Assembly: GCA_019635575.1 (NCBI GenBank)
Contig: JAHBZF010000016.1
Location: 1-42,351, forward strand
Reading direction: 5' to 3'
DNA: 42,351 nt
Origin: Pseudolabrys sp.
GTDB lineage: Bacteria > Pseudomonadota > Alphaproteobacteria > Rhizobiales > Xanthobacteraceae
The notes below the pieces were generated by a model that saw only the letters and a program-made list of their open reading frames with translations, searched no databases and was not told the DNA's origin. A program made the position numbers and the translations under genes. Below are positions 18,072-26,819 of the stretch, in pieces. Positions within the stretch are counted from its first letter, which is position 1; every line of letters starts with the position of its first letter.

Positions 18072-18974
18072 CTAAAGATCGGCAACGATGTCCCGATAGG
18101 CGACATCCTTGCTCTGGATGCCGACATGCCGCGCGAACGCGGTCATGCCCGAGACGAACTCCGGCGAGATCGCGCTGGAATAATACGGCAGATCGCGCTC
18201 GACGATGCCGGCGATCAGTCCGGCCTCGCGTTCGGGGAAGACCTTGCGTCCCACCTGCGTCGCCAGACCGACATCGGTCTTGAGCGCGCGATGCGTCGCG
18301 TCGATCGCCTGAATGGCTTTCTTCGCGGTCGCACCGTGCTCGGCGATGAACCGGTCGGTCACCGCCAGCGACGCCATGGTGAAGTTGAATGCCTGCGGCG
18401 GCCCGTCGCCGCGGCGGATATCCAGCACGACGGTTCCGGCGCCGCTGCGCACCGCCACTTCCGCGCCCATGCCGTTGGCCCAGAAGCCGTCGATCAGCCC
18501 CTTCTGTAGCGCCTCGGCAGCCATCAGTCCAAAATTGGCGCTCGGACTGCCAGTGTTCGGCACCGGCGCGATGGTGATGTTGTCGCGCACAAGATCAAAG
18601 CCGGATTCGATCAGAAGCCGGCGCAGCCCCATCTCGACCCACGGCGCGGCGCCAATGCGCTTGCCCTTGACGATGCCGATATCGCCGCGCTTCGGCGCAA
18701 GATCGGAGCGCATCACCAGGAACCAGTACATGCCCTGCCCTTGCGCGCACAACAGCTTCACGCCGCGCCAGTCAGGAAACGCGGCAAGCGCCGAATGCGC
18801 GGAACCCGCGACGCAATCGACCGCGCCGTCGCGCAACGCTTCGTAGGCTTTGTTGACGGGAAACAGCAGCTCGACCGACGCATCGACCCCAAGCTCTGCA
18901 AACTTTCCCAGTTCGACCGCGGCGATCGCCGGGAAGTAGGAATTGGAAATCAGGTCTGGAACAACAATTTTCAT
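18072..18974 (-). CDS. Binding-protein-fold (NMT1/SsuA-like) protein without a signal peptide
   Basis: A 300-residue protein from the ATG at 18974 (GTG at 18977 possible). It has the type-2 periplasmic-binding fold of the NMT1/THI5/SsuA group: YFPAIAAVELGKFAELGVDA at the N-terminus, ALRDGAVDCVAGSAHSALAA and KGKRIGAAPW. Remarkably it begins directly at the first strand (MKIVVPDLIS), with no leader, and no upstream start in this frame would supply one. It may therefore be cytoplasmic. It follows the flavin monooxygenase gene by about 20 bases. Cytoplasmic enzymes with this fold exist, for example 4,5-dihydroxyphthalate decarboxylase and THI5. Whether this is an enzyme, a scavenger or a transporter part is open. 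Confidence 0.78.
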   Translation of the reverse strand: MKIVVPDLISNSYFPAIAAVELGKFAELGVDASVELLFPVNKAYEALRDGAVDCVAGSAHSALAAFPDWRGVKLLCAQGQGMYWFLVMRSDLAPKRGDIGIVKGKRIGAAPWVEMGLRRLLIESGFDLVRDNITIAPVPNTGSPSANFGLMAAEALQKGLIDGFWANGMGAEVAVRSGAGTVVLDIRRGDGPPQAFNFTMASLAVTDRFIAEHGATAKKAIQAIDATHRALKTDVGLATQVGRKVFPEREAGLIAGIVERDLPYYSSAISPEFVSGMTAFARHVGIQSKDVAYRDIVADL

Positions 18975-18993
18975 CACATCACCGGGAAGGAGC

Positions 18994-20196
18994 TTATGCG
19001 GCGTTGGCCGCGATCTTGCGCACGCTTTCCAAGAGCGATGTCCGCATCAGGAAAGCGCGATGCTTGGCGGGATCGGCCGCCATCTGTCGCAGATTGTCGA
19101 AATTCTTGGCGCGTTGCGCGGGGTCTTTTTCTTCGAGCCGCTTCTTGTTGGCGATGGTCTGCTGCTGCACGTATTCGATGTTCATCGGCCGGCGCACCGC
19201 TTCGTAGCGGTCGAGGATGGCCGCGCCCGTCGGGCCATCGAGCGCAAGAGCCAGCTTGCCGGCGAGATCGGTAGCGTCGTGGATGCCGCAGTTCAAGCCG
19301 AGTCCACCGATCGGATTGTTGACATGCGCGGAGTCCCCGGCGAGGAGCACCCGCCCTACGCGGAAATGCTTCGCGACGCGCTGATGCACCCGATAGATGT
19401 TACGGTGGAACACCTCATAGGCGCCGCGCTTGGGAAAGAATTTCTGCAGCCGCGCTTCGGTCGCCGCCGCGCTGAGAACTTCCTCGTCGCTCTGACCCGG
19501 CGGCGCGGGAAACACCGCGCGCCAGCGGCCCTTGCCGTCGTCGCCCGCGACCTTGAACAAATTGGCCCATTCGTCGGGATCGGAGAAATACGCACGATGG
19601 GCGACGCCGTGCTCGCCGGCGAAATCGAACGGCACCGTAAGCACAAGAAAACGCTCCGGAAACGTATAGCCCTCAAAGTCGATTCCGAGCGTCTTGCGCA
19701 CCGTCGAACGGCCGCCGTCGGCGCCGACCAGATAAGACCCGCGCACGACCGTGCCGTTCTCCAGCGTCACCGCGACGCCGGCATCATCTTGCTCGAGACC
19801 GGACACCGGCGTTTTAAAGCTCACCTCGGCGTGCGGAAACGCTTTGAGCCGCTCCAGGCACAGATTCGCGATCTTGTGCTGCTCGCATTGCACGACGAAC
19901 GGATAAGCCGTGTCCTGCGCCAGGATCGCGTGGTCGAACTCGGCGACCAGTTGATGCGTGGTGCGATCCCAGAACTGGAACGTGCGCGCCACGAGACCTC
20001 GCTCGATCACCGCATCGAGCAGCCCGGCATCGGCCAGCATCTCCAGCGTCGCCGGATGCAGCGTCGATGCGCGCGGGGAATCATCCACCGCCGCCGCGGC
20101 TTCGAACACCCGAACCGGGATTCCCTTGCGCGCCAGCAGCAGCGCAGTGAGCACGCCGACCGGGCCGGCACCGGCGATCAACACGGGAGCATTCAT
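18994..20196 (-). CDS. FAD-dependent aromatic monooxygenase (PHBH fold)
   Basis: A 400-residue class A flavoprotein hydroxylase. The Rossmann motif GAGPVG is at 9-14, the DG motif is LVGADGGRSTVR, and the GD motif is LLAGDSAHVNNPIGGLG. Such enzymes use NAD(P)H and O2 to add a hydroxyl to a phenolic or hydroxypyridine ring; relatives include MhpA, 3-hydroxybenzoate and 2,6-dihydroxypyridine hydroxylases. It has no C-terminal thioredoxin-like domain of the phenol-hydroxylase group. A GAGGA sequence precedes the ATG. It lies between a Bug binding-protein gene and the leaderless binding-protein-fold gene in one leftward unit. Confidence 0.92.
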   Translation of the reverse strand: MNAPVLIAGAGPVGVLTALLLARKGIPVRVFEAAAAVDDSPRASTLHPATLEMLADAGLLDAVIERGLVARTFQFWDRTTHQLVAEFDHAILAQDTAYPFVVQCEQHKIANLCLERLKAFPHAEVSFKTPVSGLEQDDAGVAVTLENGTVVRGSYLVGADGGRSTVRKTLGIDFEGYTFPERFLVLTVPFDFAGEHGVAHRAYFSDPDEWANLFKVAGDDGKGRWRAVFPAPPGQSDEEVLSAAATEARLQKFFPKRGAYEVFHRNIYRVHQRVAKHFRVGRVLLAGDSAHVNNPIGGLGLNCGIHDATDLAGKLALALDGPTGAAILDRYEAVRRPMNIEYVQQQTIANKKRLEEKDPAQRAKNFDNLRQMAADPAKHRAFLMRTSLLESVRKIAANAA

Positions 20197-20210
20197 GGCG
20201 CGCCGTCCTC

Positions 20211-21185
20211 TTACTGCTGACTGATGCCGGCGAGTTTCAACGCCTTGGCCCAGTTGTCGATATCCTCGGCGAGCATCGCCTTGTATTGAGCGGGCGTGTT
20301 GCCGAGCGGCTCGACACCGAACTTGTCGAGACGCTGCGAGAAGTCCGGCTGCTTGACCGCTTTGGCCATCTCGCCGGCGATCTTGTCGACGATCGCTTGC
20401 GGCAGATTGGCCGGCCCCATCAATCCATTCCAGGTCAGCACATTGAACCCGGCATAGCCGGATTCCGCGACGGTCGGCACATCGGTCGCCTGTGGCGAGC
20501 GATCCTTCGACGACACCGCCAGCATGCGCACGGTGCCGCCCTTCGCCTGCGGCAACGCGTCGGACAGATTGGAGAACATCGCCGGAATGTGTCCGGCAAC
20601 CACGTCGGACAGAGCCGGCGCATTGCCCTTGTACGGCACATGCGTCATCTCCAGCCCGGCGCGTTTGAGGAACAGCGCCATCGACAGATGATTGAGGCTG
20701 CCGATGCCGGCGGAACCGTAGGATAGTTGGCCTTGCCGTGCCTTCACGTAGGCGACGAACTCCGCCAGCGTCTTGATCGGCAGATCCTTGTTGACGACCA
20801 GCACGAACGCATTGGTGGCGACGTTGGAGATCGGCGTGAAATCCTTGAGCGAGTCGTAGCGGACCTTGTTGATCACCGGAACAATCGCCATCACCGGCAG
20901 CGCCGTCAGGAATAGCGTATAACCGTCCGGCTTCGCCTTGGCGACGATATCAGCGGCAATCGCTCCGCCGGCACCGGGCCGATTCTCAACCACGAACTGC
21001 TTACCGAACGCATCGCTGAGATGCTGCGCGGTCATCCGCGCGATACCGTCGGTGTTGCCGCCGGCAGCAAAGGGGACGACGACCGTCACAGGCTTGTCTG
21101 GCCAGTCCTGCGCCAGTGCGTGAGGCGCGGTACTCACGAGAGCGACGGCAACAGCGGATACAAGCTTGAGGGCAAATCGAACCAT
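20211..21185 (-). CDS. Bug-family (TctC-like) periplasmic binding protein
   Basis: A 324-residue protein with signal peptide MVRFALKLVSAVAVALVSTA ending in HALAQ. The mature start DWPDKPVTVVVPFAAGGNTD and FVVENRPGAGGAIAADIV mark the Bug family, whose two conserved water-mediated loops bind carboxylates. Bug proteins feed tripartite tricarboxylate transporters, but no TctA or TctB gene lies in the window. Many Bug proteins are orphans that capture aromatic acids. GGGAGT precedes the start. Confidence 0.93.
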   Translation of the reverse strand: MVRFALKLVSAVAVALVSTAPHALAQDWPDKPVTVVVPFAAGGNTDGIARMTAQHLSDAFGKQFVVENRPGAGGAIAADIVAKAKPDGYTLFLTALPVMAIVPVINKVRYDSLKDFTPISNVATNAFVLVVNKDLPIKTLAEFVAYVKARQGQLSYGSAGIGSLNHLSMALFLKRAGLEMTHVPYKGNAPALSDVVAGHIPAMFSNLSDALPQAKGGTVRMLAVSSKDRSPQATDVPTVAESGYAGFNVLTWNGLMGPANLPQAIVDKIAGEMAKAVKQPDFSQRLDKFGVEPLGNTPAQYKAMLAEDIDNWAKALKLAGISQQ

Positions 21186-21200
21186 AACAATGACTCCCGG

Positions 21201-21581
21201 TCAGGACACGCTTTTCTCGTAGAAGTGCTGTTCGTAGAGAAGGCACCCGTTCGTGGACTTGAACGGCCCGTGATAGGCACCGGGCGGCCGGCAGGCATAA
21301 GTCGGCGAGTGGAACGTTTCGCCGCCATTTCCTTTCTCGTCGTTGCCCACGGTGAGATCGCCCGAGAGAAGATAGACCTCCTCCCAGTGGTCGTGCACGA
21401 ACGGCTTGGTTGTGTATTCGCCGGGCGCGAAGCGCAGCAGGCGCGTGCGGCTGCCGGTCTTTTTTACTTCGTCGAGATCGCTCGCGAGAATTTTCTGCTG
21501 GATGCCGGCCGGATAGCCAGGCGGCGTCTGCCAGCCCGTGTCCATGTCCAGCGTGAAGAATTCGAGATGCGGTTTTGGCAT
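21201..21581 (-). CDS. Small cupin protein (ChrR-like cupin)
   Basis: A 126-residue cupin starting at the ATG at 21581, which has an ideal AAGGAG eight bases upstream. An in-frame GTG at 21596 overlaps the GntR stop but is not needed. The motifs are KPFVHDHWEEVYLLSGDL and ACRPPGAYHGPFKS, giving His, His, Glu and a second-motif His as probable metal ligands. It has little in common with the cupin at 17559 beyond the fold. Possible roles are a small dioxygenase, isomerase or lactone-handling enzyme acting on the monooxygenase product. It is embedded between the regulator and the transporter-type gene. Confidence 0.82.
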   Translation of the reverse strand: MPKPHLEFFTLDMDTGWQTPPGYPAGIQQKILASDLDEVKKTGSRTRLLRFAPGEYTTKPFVHDHWEEVYLLSGDLTVGNDEKGNGGETFHSPTYACRPPGAYHGPFKSTNGCLLYEQHFYEKSVS

Positions 21582-21592
21582 TGTGGGCTCCT

Positions 21593-22312
21593 TCACAAAT
21601 AGCGGCTGATCGTGCGGCGGAAGGATTCGATATGATCGGCCATCGCCTTGGCCGCCGCATCGACGTCACGCTGCTCGATCGCCGCAAAGATCGCGCGGTG
21701 CTCGTTCTGGACCTCGCGATGATGCTCCGGCGCCGTCAGCGAGATGAACCAGAAGCGCAGCGAGCGCTCGTGCAGATTCTGCAGGATCGATGCCAGCACT
21801 GTGTTGCGCGCGGCTTTGGCGATCGCGATGTGGAATTCGCGGTCGAGCAACATCATCTGCTCGATATTGCGGACCGCGGTCCACGCATCGGCACGGTTGA
21901 GAATATCGCGCATTGTCGCCAGATCGATATTGTCGGCACGCTCGGCTGCTAGCCGCGCGCAGTACGGCTCGTTCAACAGACGAATCTCGGTGATCTGCAT
22001 CGCCTCGGCAAGGCTCACCGCGCGGACGATGATACCCTTGCGCGGAATGACCTCGAGCAGACCATCCTGCGTCAAACGATCGATCGCCTGATGCACCGGC
22101 GTGCGGCCGATGCCGATCGCTGCGGACACATAGGCTTCGTTGAGATAGTCACCCGGCTTGAACACGCAGGTGATGATGCGATGCTTGATCGCGTCGTAAG
22201 CCGCCTCACGCAGCGAGGCGGATGTCTCCGGCGGTGCCGGAATGATCGGTGCCGATGCCATCGGCGACCGCGCGATGTCGCGAATACGCGGCTTCCTGCC
22301 CCGCTCGGCCAT
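21593..22312 (-). CDS. GntR-family (FCD) transcriptional regulator
   Basis: A 239-residue regulator. A 30-residue basic N-terminal tail precedes the winged helix (YDAIKHRIITCVFKPGDYLN, then SAAIGIGRTPVHQAIDRLTQ). The FCD domain shows EIRLLNEPYCARLAAERAD, LDREFHIAIAKAARN and EHRAIFAAIEQRDVDAAAKA, with metal-site His and Asp residues. It starts one base after the stop of the DUF2848 gene and is cotranscribed with it. It probably controls this unit and the divergent amidase gene. Confidence 0.9.
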   Translation of the reverse strand: MAERGRKPRIRDIARSPMASAPIIPAPPETSASLREAAYDAIKHRIITCVFKPGDYLNEAYVSAAIGIGRTPVHQAIDRLTQDGLLEVIPRKGIIVRAVSLAEAMQITEIRLLNEPYCARLAAERADNIDLATMRDILNRADAWTAVRNIEQMMLLDREFHIAIAKAARNTVLASILQNLHERSLRFWFISLTAPEHHREVQNEHRAIFAAIEQRDVDAAAKAMADHIESFRRTISRYL

Positions 22313-22313
22313 G

Positions 22314-22988
22314 TCAGTTCCTCACCGGCAGACACCGAACGCGATAGCCGAAGCTTAGCTTGCGGCCGAGCTTCGGGTCTTCCAGCTCGCACTCGAACCG
22401 CTCGGCCGGACGAATGCCCCCTATCACCGCGACGGTGCCGCAGAACATGACCGCATTATCGGGCAGTCCGGAGGACGCATAGCGGGCAATGAGATCGGCG
22501 GGGCCACGCATCTGCGCGACGCCGCCGTCCTGATAAAGCGCGCGCTGGCCGCCGTTCGTCGCATAGGAGCGCAACAGCAGCGCATCCCAATGCGGCGCGA
22601 CATCATCATAACGCCAGAACTGCCGTGCAATCGGCTTGTCGCAAATCTGTTTCGAGGCAGCGACGCTGTGCGCCTCCAGCTCGCGGTCGGTGTGATCAGA
22701 ACCGAGCCCGACCCACAGCACGCCGTTACGCTGAAGCAGCACGAACTCCGCCTCGCCGCTGGTTGAGTCGCCGAGCACCTCGATGAGATCGCTGACCACC
22801 AGCCGGGATACGCTGCTCGCGTAGAAGATCGGCGCCTGCGAGGGGCGGCGCACGCCAAGCTCCTCGAGTTCGGCCATGTGCTTTTCCAACGCAGCCGCGT
22901 CGCGGCCCGTCCAGCCGGCGATGATCAGTTCGCCCGGCGTGACATCCACCAGTTCCGACCCGTCGCGGGACATCAATTCCAGGCGCAT
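22314..22988 (-). CDS. DUF2848 family protein
   Basis: A 224-residue protein from the ATG at 22988, preceded by AAAGGA. I recognise DUF2848 by IIAGWTGRDAAALEKHMAEL, LGVRRPSQAPIFY, and LWVGLGSDHTDRELEAHSVA followed by SKQICDKP. The family resembles the fumarylacetoacetate-hydrolase fold in its LGSDHTDRE acidic cluster, which would suit a divalent metal and a hydrolase or decarboxylase role, but no activity is established to my knowledge. It is the first gene of the leftward unit and lies back-to-back with an amidase gene, so the two probably act on related compounds. Confidence 0.85.
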   Translation of the reverse strand: MRLELMSRDGSELVDVTPGELIIAGWTGRDAAALEKHMAELEELGVRRPSQAPIFYASSVSRLVVSDLIEVLGDSTSGEAEFVLLQRNGVLWVGLGSDHTDRELEAHSVAASKQICDKPIARQFWRYDDVAPHWDALLLRSYATNGGQRALYQDGGVAQMRGPADLIARYASSGLPDNAVMFCGTVAVIGGIRPAERFECELEDPKLGRKLSFGYRVRCLPVRN

Positions 22989-23093
22989 CACCCGTCCTTT
23001 ACAATGGCTGTGATATTTTACTATCTTTTTTGTAAGAGCAAGTGAAAAAAGAGATATTTGTATTTCGTACGATTACTTGAGGCATGAAATATC
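22989..23093. promoter_or_regulatory. A/T-rich divergent promoter between the DUF2848 and amidase genes
   Basis: This 105-bp gap is one of the most A/T-rich parts of the window. It contains an inverted pair TTACAA (22999-23004) and TTGTAA (23030-23035), and between them GATA-N6-TATC at 23012-23025. Either could be the operator of the GntR regulator encoded two genes downstream. No precise promoter elements can be assigned with confidence. Confidence 0.45.
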
Positions 23094-24446
23094 ATGACAC
23101 TAATGACGCGGGCAGTGGAAATCGCCAGCAATTTCAACCGGCAAGCGGGCGTCAGCGCGGCACTCGCGCGGATCGCGCAGCCGGGTGGACAGGGCTCGAC
23201 CGCCGTCCTGAAGATCGCCACGGATGCCGAGGAAATCGCCGCCCGGATGGACCGGGATGCGCGGCAAGGCCGGCCGCTGCCGCCGGCCGCGGGCCTGATC
23301 GTCAGCATCAAGGATCTGTTCGACGTGGCGGGCGATGTCACGACCTCCGGCTCGGTGCTGCTGCGAGACACCGCGCCGGCAACGCGCGATGCCGAGGCGG
23401 TGCGTCGGCTTAAGCAGGCGGGCTTCATCGCCATCGGCCGCACCAATATGACGGAGTTCGCGTTCTCCGGCCTGGGCCTCAACCCGCACTACGGAACACC
23501 GCTCAACGCTTATGACCGCAACACCGGCCGCATCCCCGGCGGCTCATCGTCCGGCGCAGCCGTCTCGGTTACGGACGGCATGTGCGACATCGCGCTCGGA
23601 ACCGATACCGGTGGCTCGTGCCGGATTCCAGCGGCGCTGTGCGGCCTCACCGGCTTCAAACCGACGGCGCGCCGCGTATCACAAGCCGGCGTCATGCCGC
23701 TGTCGCCGACACTCGACAGCATCGGCAGCATCGGCCATTCGGTGGCCTGCTGCGGCATCGTCGATACGGTGATCAGCGGTGAACCATTCGAACCATCCGC
23801 CAAGACCGGCGGACGCGTGACGCTCGGCGTGCCGACGAGCTATGTGTTCGATGATATCGACGACGCGACGGCGCGCGCGTTTGAACGGGCCATTGCCCAG
23901 CTTGAAACGTCCGGCATCGATGTCATCGATATCGACCTGCCGGAACTGCACGAGATTCCGGCGATCAACGGCAAGGGCGGTTTTGCCGCGCGCGAAGCCT
24001 ATCTGTTTCACGCGCCTTGGATCGCGGCGAAACGCGACGCCTACGATCCGCGCGTGCTGATCCGCATCCTCAAGGGCGAGGCGCAGACCGATGCGGACTA
24101 TGCCATCCTCAAGAGGGAGCGCGCGTCGCTGATCGAACGCGCCACCGCGCGGCTGGGCCACATCGACGCGCTGGCGATGCCGACGGTGCCTCGCATCGCG
24201 CCGACGCTCGACGCGTTGAAAACCGATGAGGCATTCGGCCGGATCAATCTGCTGATGCTGCGCAACCCGACCATCGCTAACATGCTCGACCAATGCGCGA
24301 TCTCGCTGCCGTGTCATGCGCCCGGCGATGCGCCGGTTGGTCTGATGCTGATCGGCAAGCACGGACAGGATCGCCGGCTGCTCGAGATCGCCGCGGACGC
24401 CGAACGCATCCTGACGGACATTAGGGGCGGTGCATCAGCAGCCTGA
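23094..24446 (+). CDS. Amidase-signature hydrolase
   Basis: A 450-residue enzyme with the Ser-cisSer-Lys triad: K73 in VSIKDLFDV, cis-Ser S152 in GGSSSGAAV (149-157), and nucleophile S175 in DTGGSCRIPAA. Length and layout match bacterial amidases such as AtzF or carbamoyl hydrolases rather than a GatA confirmed by GatB/C neighbours, which are absent. It would hydrolyse an amide, carbamate or similar bond and release ammonia or an amine. The start could be the ATG at 23094 or 23103; a GAGG lies upstream. It is divergent from the DUF2848/monooxygenase unit. Confidence 0.9.
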   Translation: MTLMTRAVEIASNFNRQAGVSAALARIAQPGGQGSTAVLKIATDAEEIAARMDRDARQGRPLPPAAGLIVSIKDLFDVAGDVTTSGSVLLRDTAPATRDAEAVRRLKQAGFIAIGRTNMTEFAFSGLGLNPHYGTPLNAYDRNTGRIPGGSSSGAAVSVTDGMCDIALGTDTGGSCRIPAALCGLTGFKPTARRVSQAGVMPLSPTLDSIGSIGHSVACCGIVDTVISGEPFEPSAKTGGRVTLGVPTSYVFDDIDDATARAFERAIAQLETSGIDVIDIDLPELHEIPAINGKGGFAAREAYLFHAPWIAAKRDAYDPRVLIRILKGEAQTDADYAILKRERASLIERATARLGHIDALAMPTVPRIAPTLDALKTDEAFGRINLLMLRNPTIANMLDQCAISLPCHAPGDAPVGLMLIGKHGQDRRLLEIAADAERILTDIRGGASAA

Positions 24447-24635
24447 AGCGGATGCCGACGGAATGCGACCGGCCAGGAGCGATAACTCCTGAGCCTGCGA
24501 AGACGGCCGCCGACCGGCACGATATCGCACCGCACAAATCGCAGGCGAAATCTCACGCATGGTCGTTGGCCTGTGTCGATCCGGCGTTTAATCTGAGCCC
24601 GATCAGTCCCGCATCCGCGCACACCGGGGTTTCGT

Positions 24636-25394
24636 ATGGACGGGCACAGAAAAATCGTGAAATCGGCCGGCCGCGTCTTCGCCGTTCTCGAATATTTCGC
24701 GGAGATCATGCGGCCGGCAAGCGCCGTCGAAATCCGCACCCATCTCGATCTTCCCGCATCGAGCACGAGCGCGCTGCTCGGGAGTCTGGTCGATCTCGGT
24801 TACCTGCATTATGACCCACGCCGCCGCGTCTACCAGCCGACCATTCGCGTCGGCTTTCTTGGCGACGGAGCCCGGACAGGCGGATCGTTGCGATCGCTCC
24901 TGGAAGATCTGAAACATCAGACGCGGCAGCTCGTCGTCCTCGGTGCGCGCTGCCAGCTCAACGCTCAATATATTCAGGTCGTCCGCGCCAGCCATTCCCG
25001 CCCGGTCCGCCGCGGCACGCTGGCACCGTTGACCCGAACGGCCGTGGGGCTCGTTCTGATGAGCAAGATCGCCGATCCAGACATCAGCAAGCTCGTCACC
25101 CGCATCAACGCTGCCGAACGCCCCGAGCGGCGCGTCCCCTCGTCACGACTGATCGAGGACATTCACGCCGTGCGTGAGGACGGATTTGCCTTCTGCTACG
25201 GGCAGGTCACGCCCGGCGTCGGCGCCATCGGCATGCCGTTGCCATCCCCCGACGATCAACCGCCCATCGTTCTCGCCGTCAGCGGCAGCGGGGAACGATT
25301 TGTCGAGCAGCGCAACGACATCGTCGGCGCCATGCGCGAGCGGATCGAGCGTTACGGTCACGAGCTCAGAGCCGGTGAGGCCAGCCTCAGTTGA
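24636..25394 (+). CDS. IclR-family transcriptional regulator
   Basis: A 252-residue regulator. The N-terminal winged helix is KSAGRVFAVLEYFAEIMRPA then SAVEIRTHLDLPASSTSALL. The C-terminal effector domain has TAVGLVLMSKI, then FCYGQVTPGVGAIGMPLPSP, the pattern seen in IclR, PcaR and KdgR. The last eight bases overlap the convergent Bug gene (25387-25394). It most likely controls the leftward Rieske/beta-propeller/Bug set that it faces. The 190-bp region upstream (24447-24635) contains no other gene that I can see. Confidence 0.9.
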   Translation: MDGHRKIVKSAGRVFAVLEYFAEIMRPASAVEIRTHLDLPASSTSALLGSLVDLGYLHYDPRRRVYQPTIRVGFLGDGARTGGSLRSLLEDLKHQTRQLVVLGARCQLNAQYIQVVRASHSRPVRRGTLAPLTRTAVGLVLMSKIADPDISKLVTRINAAERPERRVPSSRLIEDIHAVREDGFAFCYGQVTPGVGAIGMPLPSPDDQPPIVLAVSGSGERFVEQRNDIVGAMRERIERYGHELRAGEASLS

Positions 25395-26367
25395 CCTCCA
25401 GCCTAATTCCGGACGTTTCGACAATCTTGCGATAGCGATCGATTTCCTGGTGCCAGAAGCGATCCAGCGCTTCCGGCGACGATCCGACCCCGTCGGCGCC
25501 GAGATCTTTCATCCGCGCAATCAGTTTCTGCTTCTTCATGGCGTCACCGAGCTTCGACGCGATCAGATCGACGATCGGCTTCGGCGTTCCGGCCGGCGCA
25601 AAGATCGCGGTCCAGAATGACAATTCATAGCCGGCAATCCCGCTCTCGATCATCGTCGGCACGTTCGGCAACTTGTCCGAACGCTTCGCCGTCGTCACCG
25701 CCAGCGCGCGGATCTTCCCCGCCTCCACATTGGCGACCTGCGGCGGAACGCCATCGATGATCATTTCGATCCGGTGCGCGAGCAGATCGGTCAAAGCCGG
25801 AGCATTGCCCTTGTATGGAATATGCTTGATGTCGACATGCGCCAGCGACTTGAACAGCTCCGCGCCGAGATGGACGATGCTGCCGTAACCCGACGAGCCG
25901 TAGTTGTATTTTCCCGGATTGGCTTTTAGCAAAGCAACGAACTCGGCCATGTTCTTGGCCGGCAGCTCGGGATAGGTGAACACCGCGAGCGGGAACTGGC
26001 TGACCAGCGTCACCGGGACAAGGGCTTTCAGCGGATCGTATTTCAGATTGGTGAACGTCACCGCGTTGATGACCGACGACGATGTCGTGTGGAACATCAG
26101 CGTGTATCCATCGGGATCGGCTTTGGCGACGTTCATGGTCGCCAGCGTGCCACTCGCACCCGGCTGGTTTTCAACGATGACGTTTTCCTTGAGCTCTTCG
26201 CTTAGGGCTTGCGCCGCCAGCCGGGCCATCAGATCGACGCCGCCGCCAGCCGCGAACGGCACGATGAGGCGGATCGGCCGGTTCGGATATTGCGCATAAG
26301 CGCCGACAGGTAAAACGCACAGCAAGCTCAGTGCACACAAGACAACCGCATAAAATTTTCTTGTCAT
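25387..26367 (-). CDS. Bug-family (TctC-like) periplasmic binding protein
   Basis: A 326-residue protein with signal peptide MTRKFYAVVLCALSLLCVLP ending GAYAQ. The Bug hallmarks are YPNRPIRLIVPFAAGGGVD and VIVENQPGASGTLATMNVAK; the mid-domain VDIKHIPYKGNAPALTDLLA is also typical. Its GGGAGG ribosome site overlaps the stop of the HbpS-like gene, so it is the last gene of that set. No TctAB membrane genes are nearby. The ligand is probably an aromatic or dicarboxylic acid. Confidence 0.93.
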   Translation of the reverse strand: MTRKFYAVVLCALSLLCVLPVGAYAQYPNRPIRLIVPFAAGGGVDLMARLAAQALSEELKENVIVENQPGASGTLATMNVAKADPDGYTLMFHTTSSSVINAVTFTNLKYDPLKALVPVTLVSQFPLAVFTYPELPAKNMAEFVALLKANPGKYNYGSSGYGSIVHLGAELFKSLAHVDIKHIPYKGNAPALTDLLAHRIEMIIDGVPPQVANVEAGKIRALAVTTAKRSDKLPNVPTMIESGIAGYELSFWTAIFAPAGTPKPIVDLIASKLGDAMKKQKLIARMKDLGADGVGSSPEALDRFWHQEIDRYRKIVETSGIRLEVN

Positions 26368-26378
26368 TGTTCCCTCCC

Positions 26379-26819
26379 CTAAGCCGGATCGCCGTTGTCT
26401 GCCGTCAACCGGGCTGCCTTGATCCCGGCGATCGCGCAGGCATCGTCATTGTCCTCGGTGTCGCCCGACACGCCGACCGCACCGACGATCTCGCCGGCAT
26501 TGTCACGAACCAGCACGCCGCCGATGACGGGCATCACGCGGCCGCCCGAGGCGACCGCGAGCGCTGTATAGAATGTCGGCCGGATCGCGTTGCGCCGCGC
26601 GAATTCGCGGCCGCCATAGCCCATGCCCAAAACGCCCCAGGCTTTTCCCTCGGCGATTTCACGCCGCAGGATTCCAGACTTGTCCTCGCGCTTGAACGCG
26701 ATCATGTGACCGCCGGCGTCGAGCACGGTTACCGTCAGAGGCTTCATCTTCTTGGCGCGGCCATGGCGGATCGCTTCATCGACGATCATCGACGCCTGGG
26801 CGAGAGAAAGTGCTGTCAT
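26379..26819 (-). CDS. GlcG/HbpS-family protein
   Basis: A 146-residue protein of the GlcG/HbpS (haem-degrading DUF336) family. Features are LSLAQASMIVDEAIRHGRAK, VTVLDAGGHMIAFKRED, and the glycine-rich end IGGVLVRDNAGEIVGAVGVS with GDTEDNDDACA. Members bind haem or small cofactors, and many sit in catabolic operons with unproven roles. The start overlaps the stop of the beta-propeller gene (ATGA). Neither a signal peptide nor obvious haem-ligand evidence is visible. Confidence 0.88.
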   Translation of the reverse strand: MTALSLAQASMIVDEAIRHGRAKKMKPLTVTVLDAGGHMIAFKREDKSGILRREIAEGKAWGVLGMGYGGREFARRNAIRPTFYTALAVASGGRVMPVIGGVLVRDNAGEIVGAVGVSGDTEDNDDACAIAGIKAARLTADNGDPA

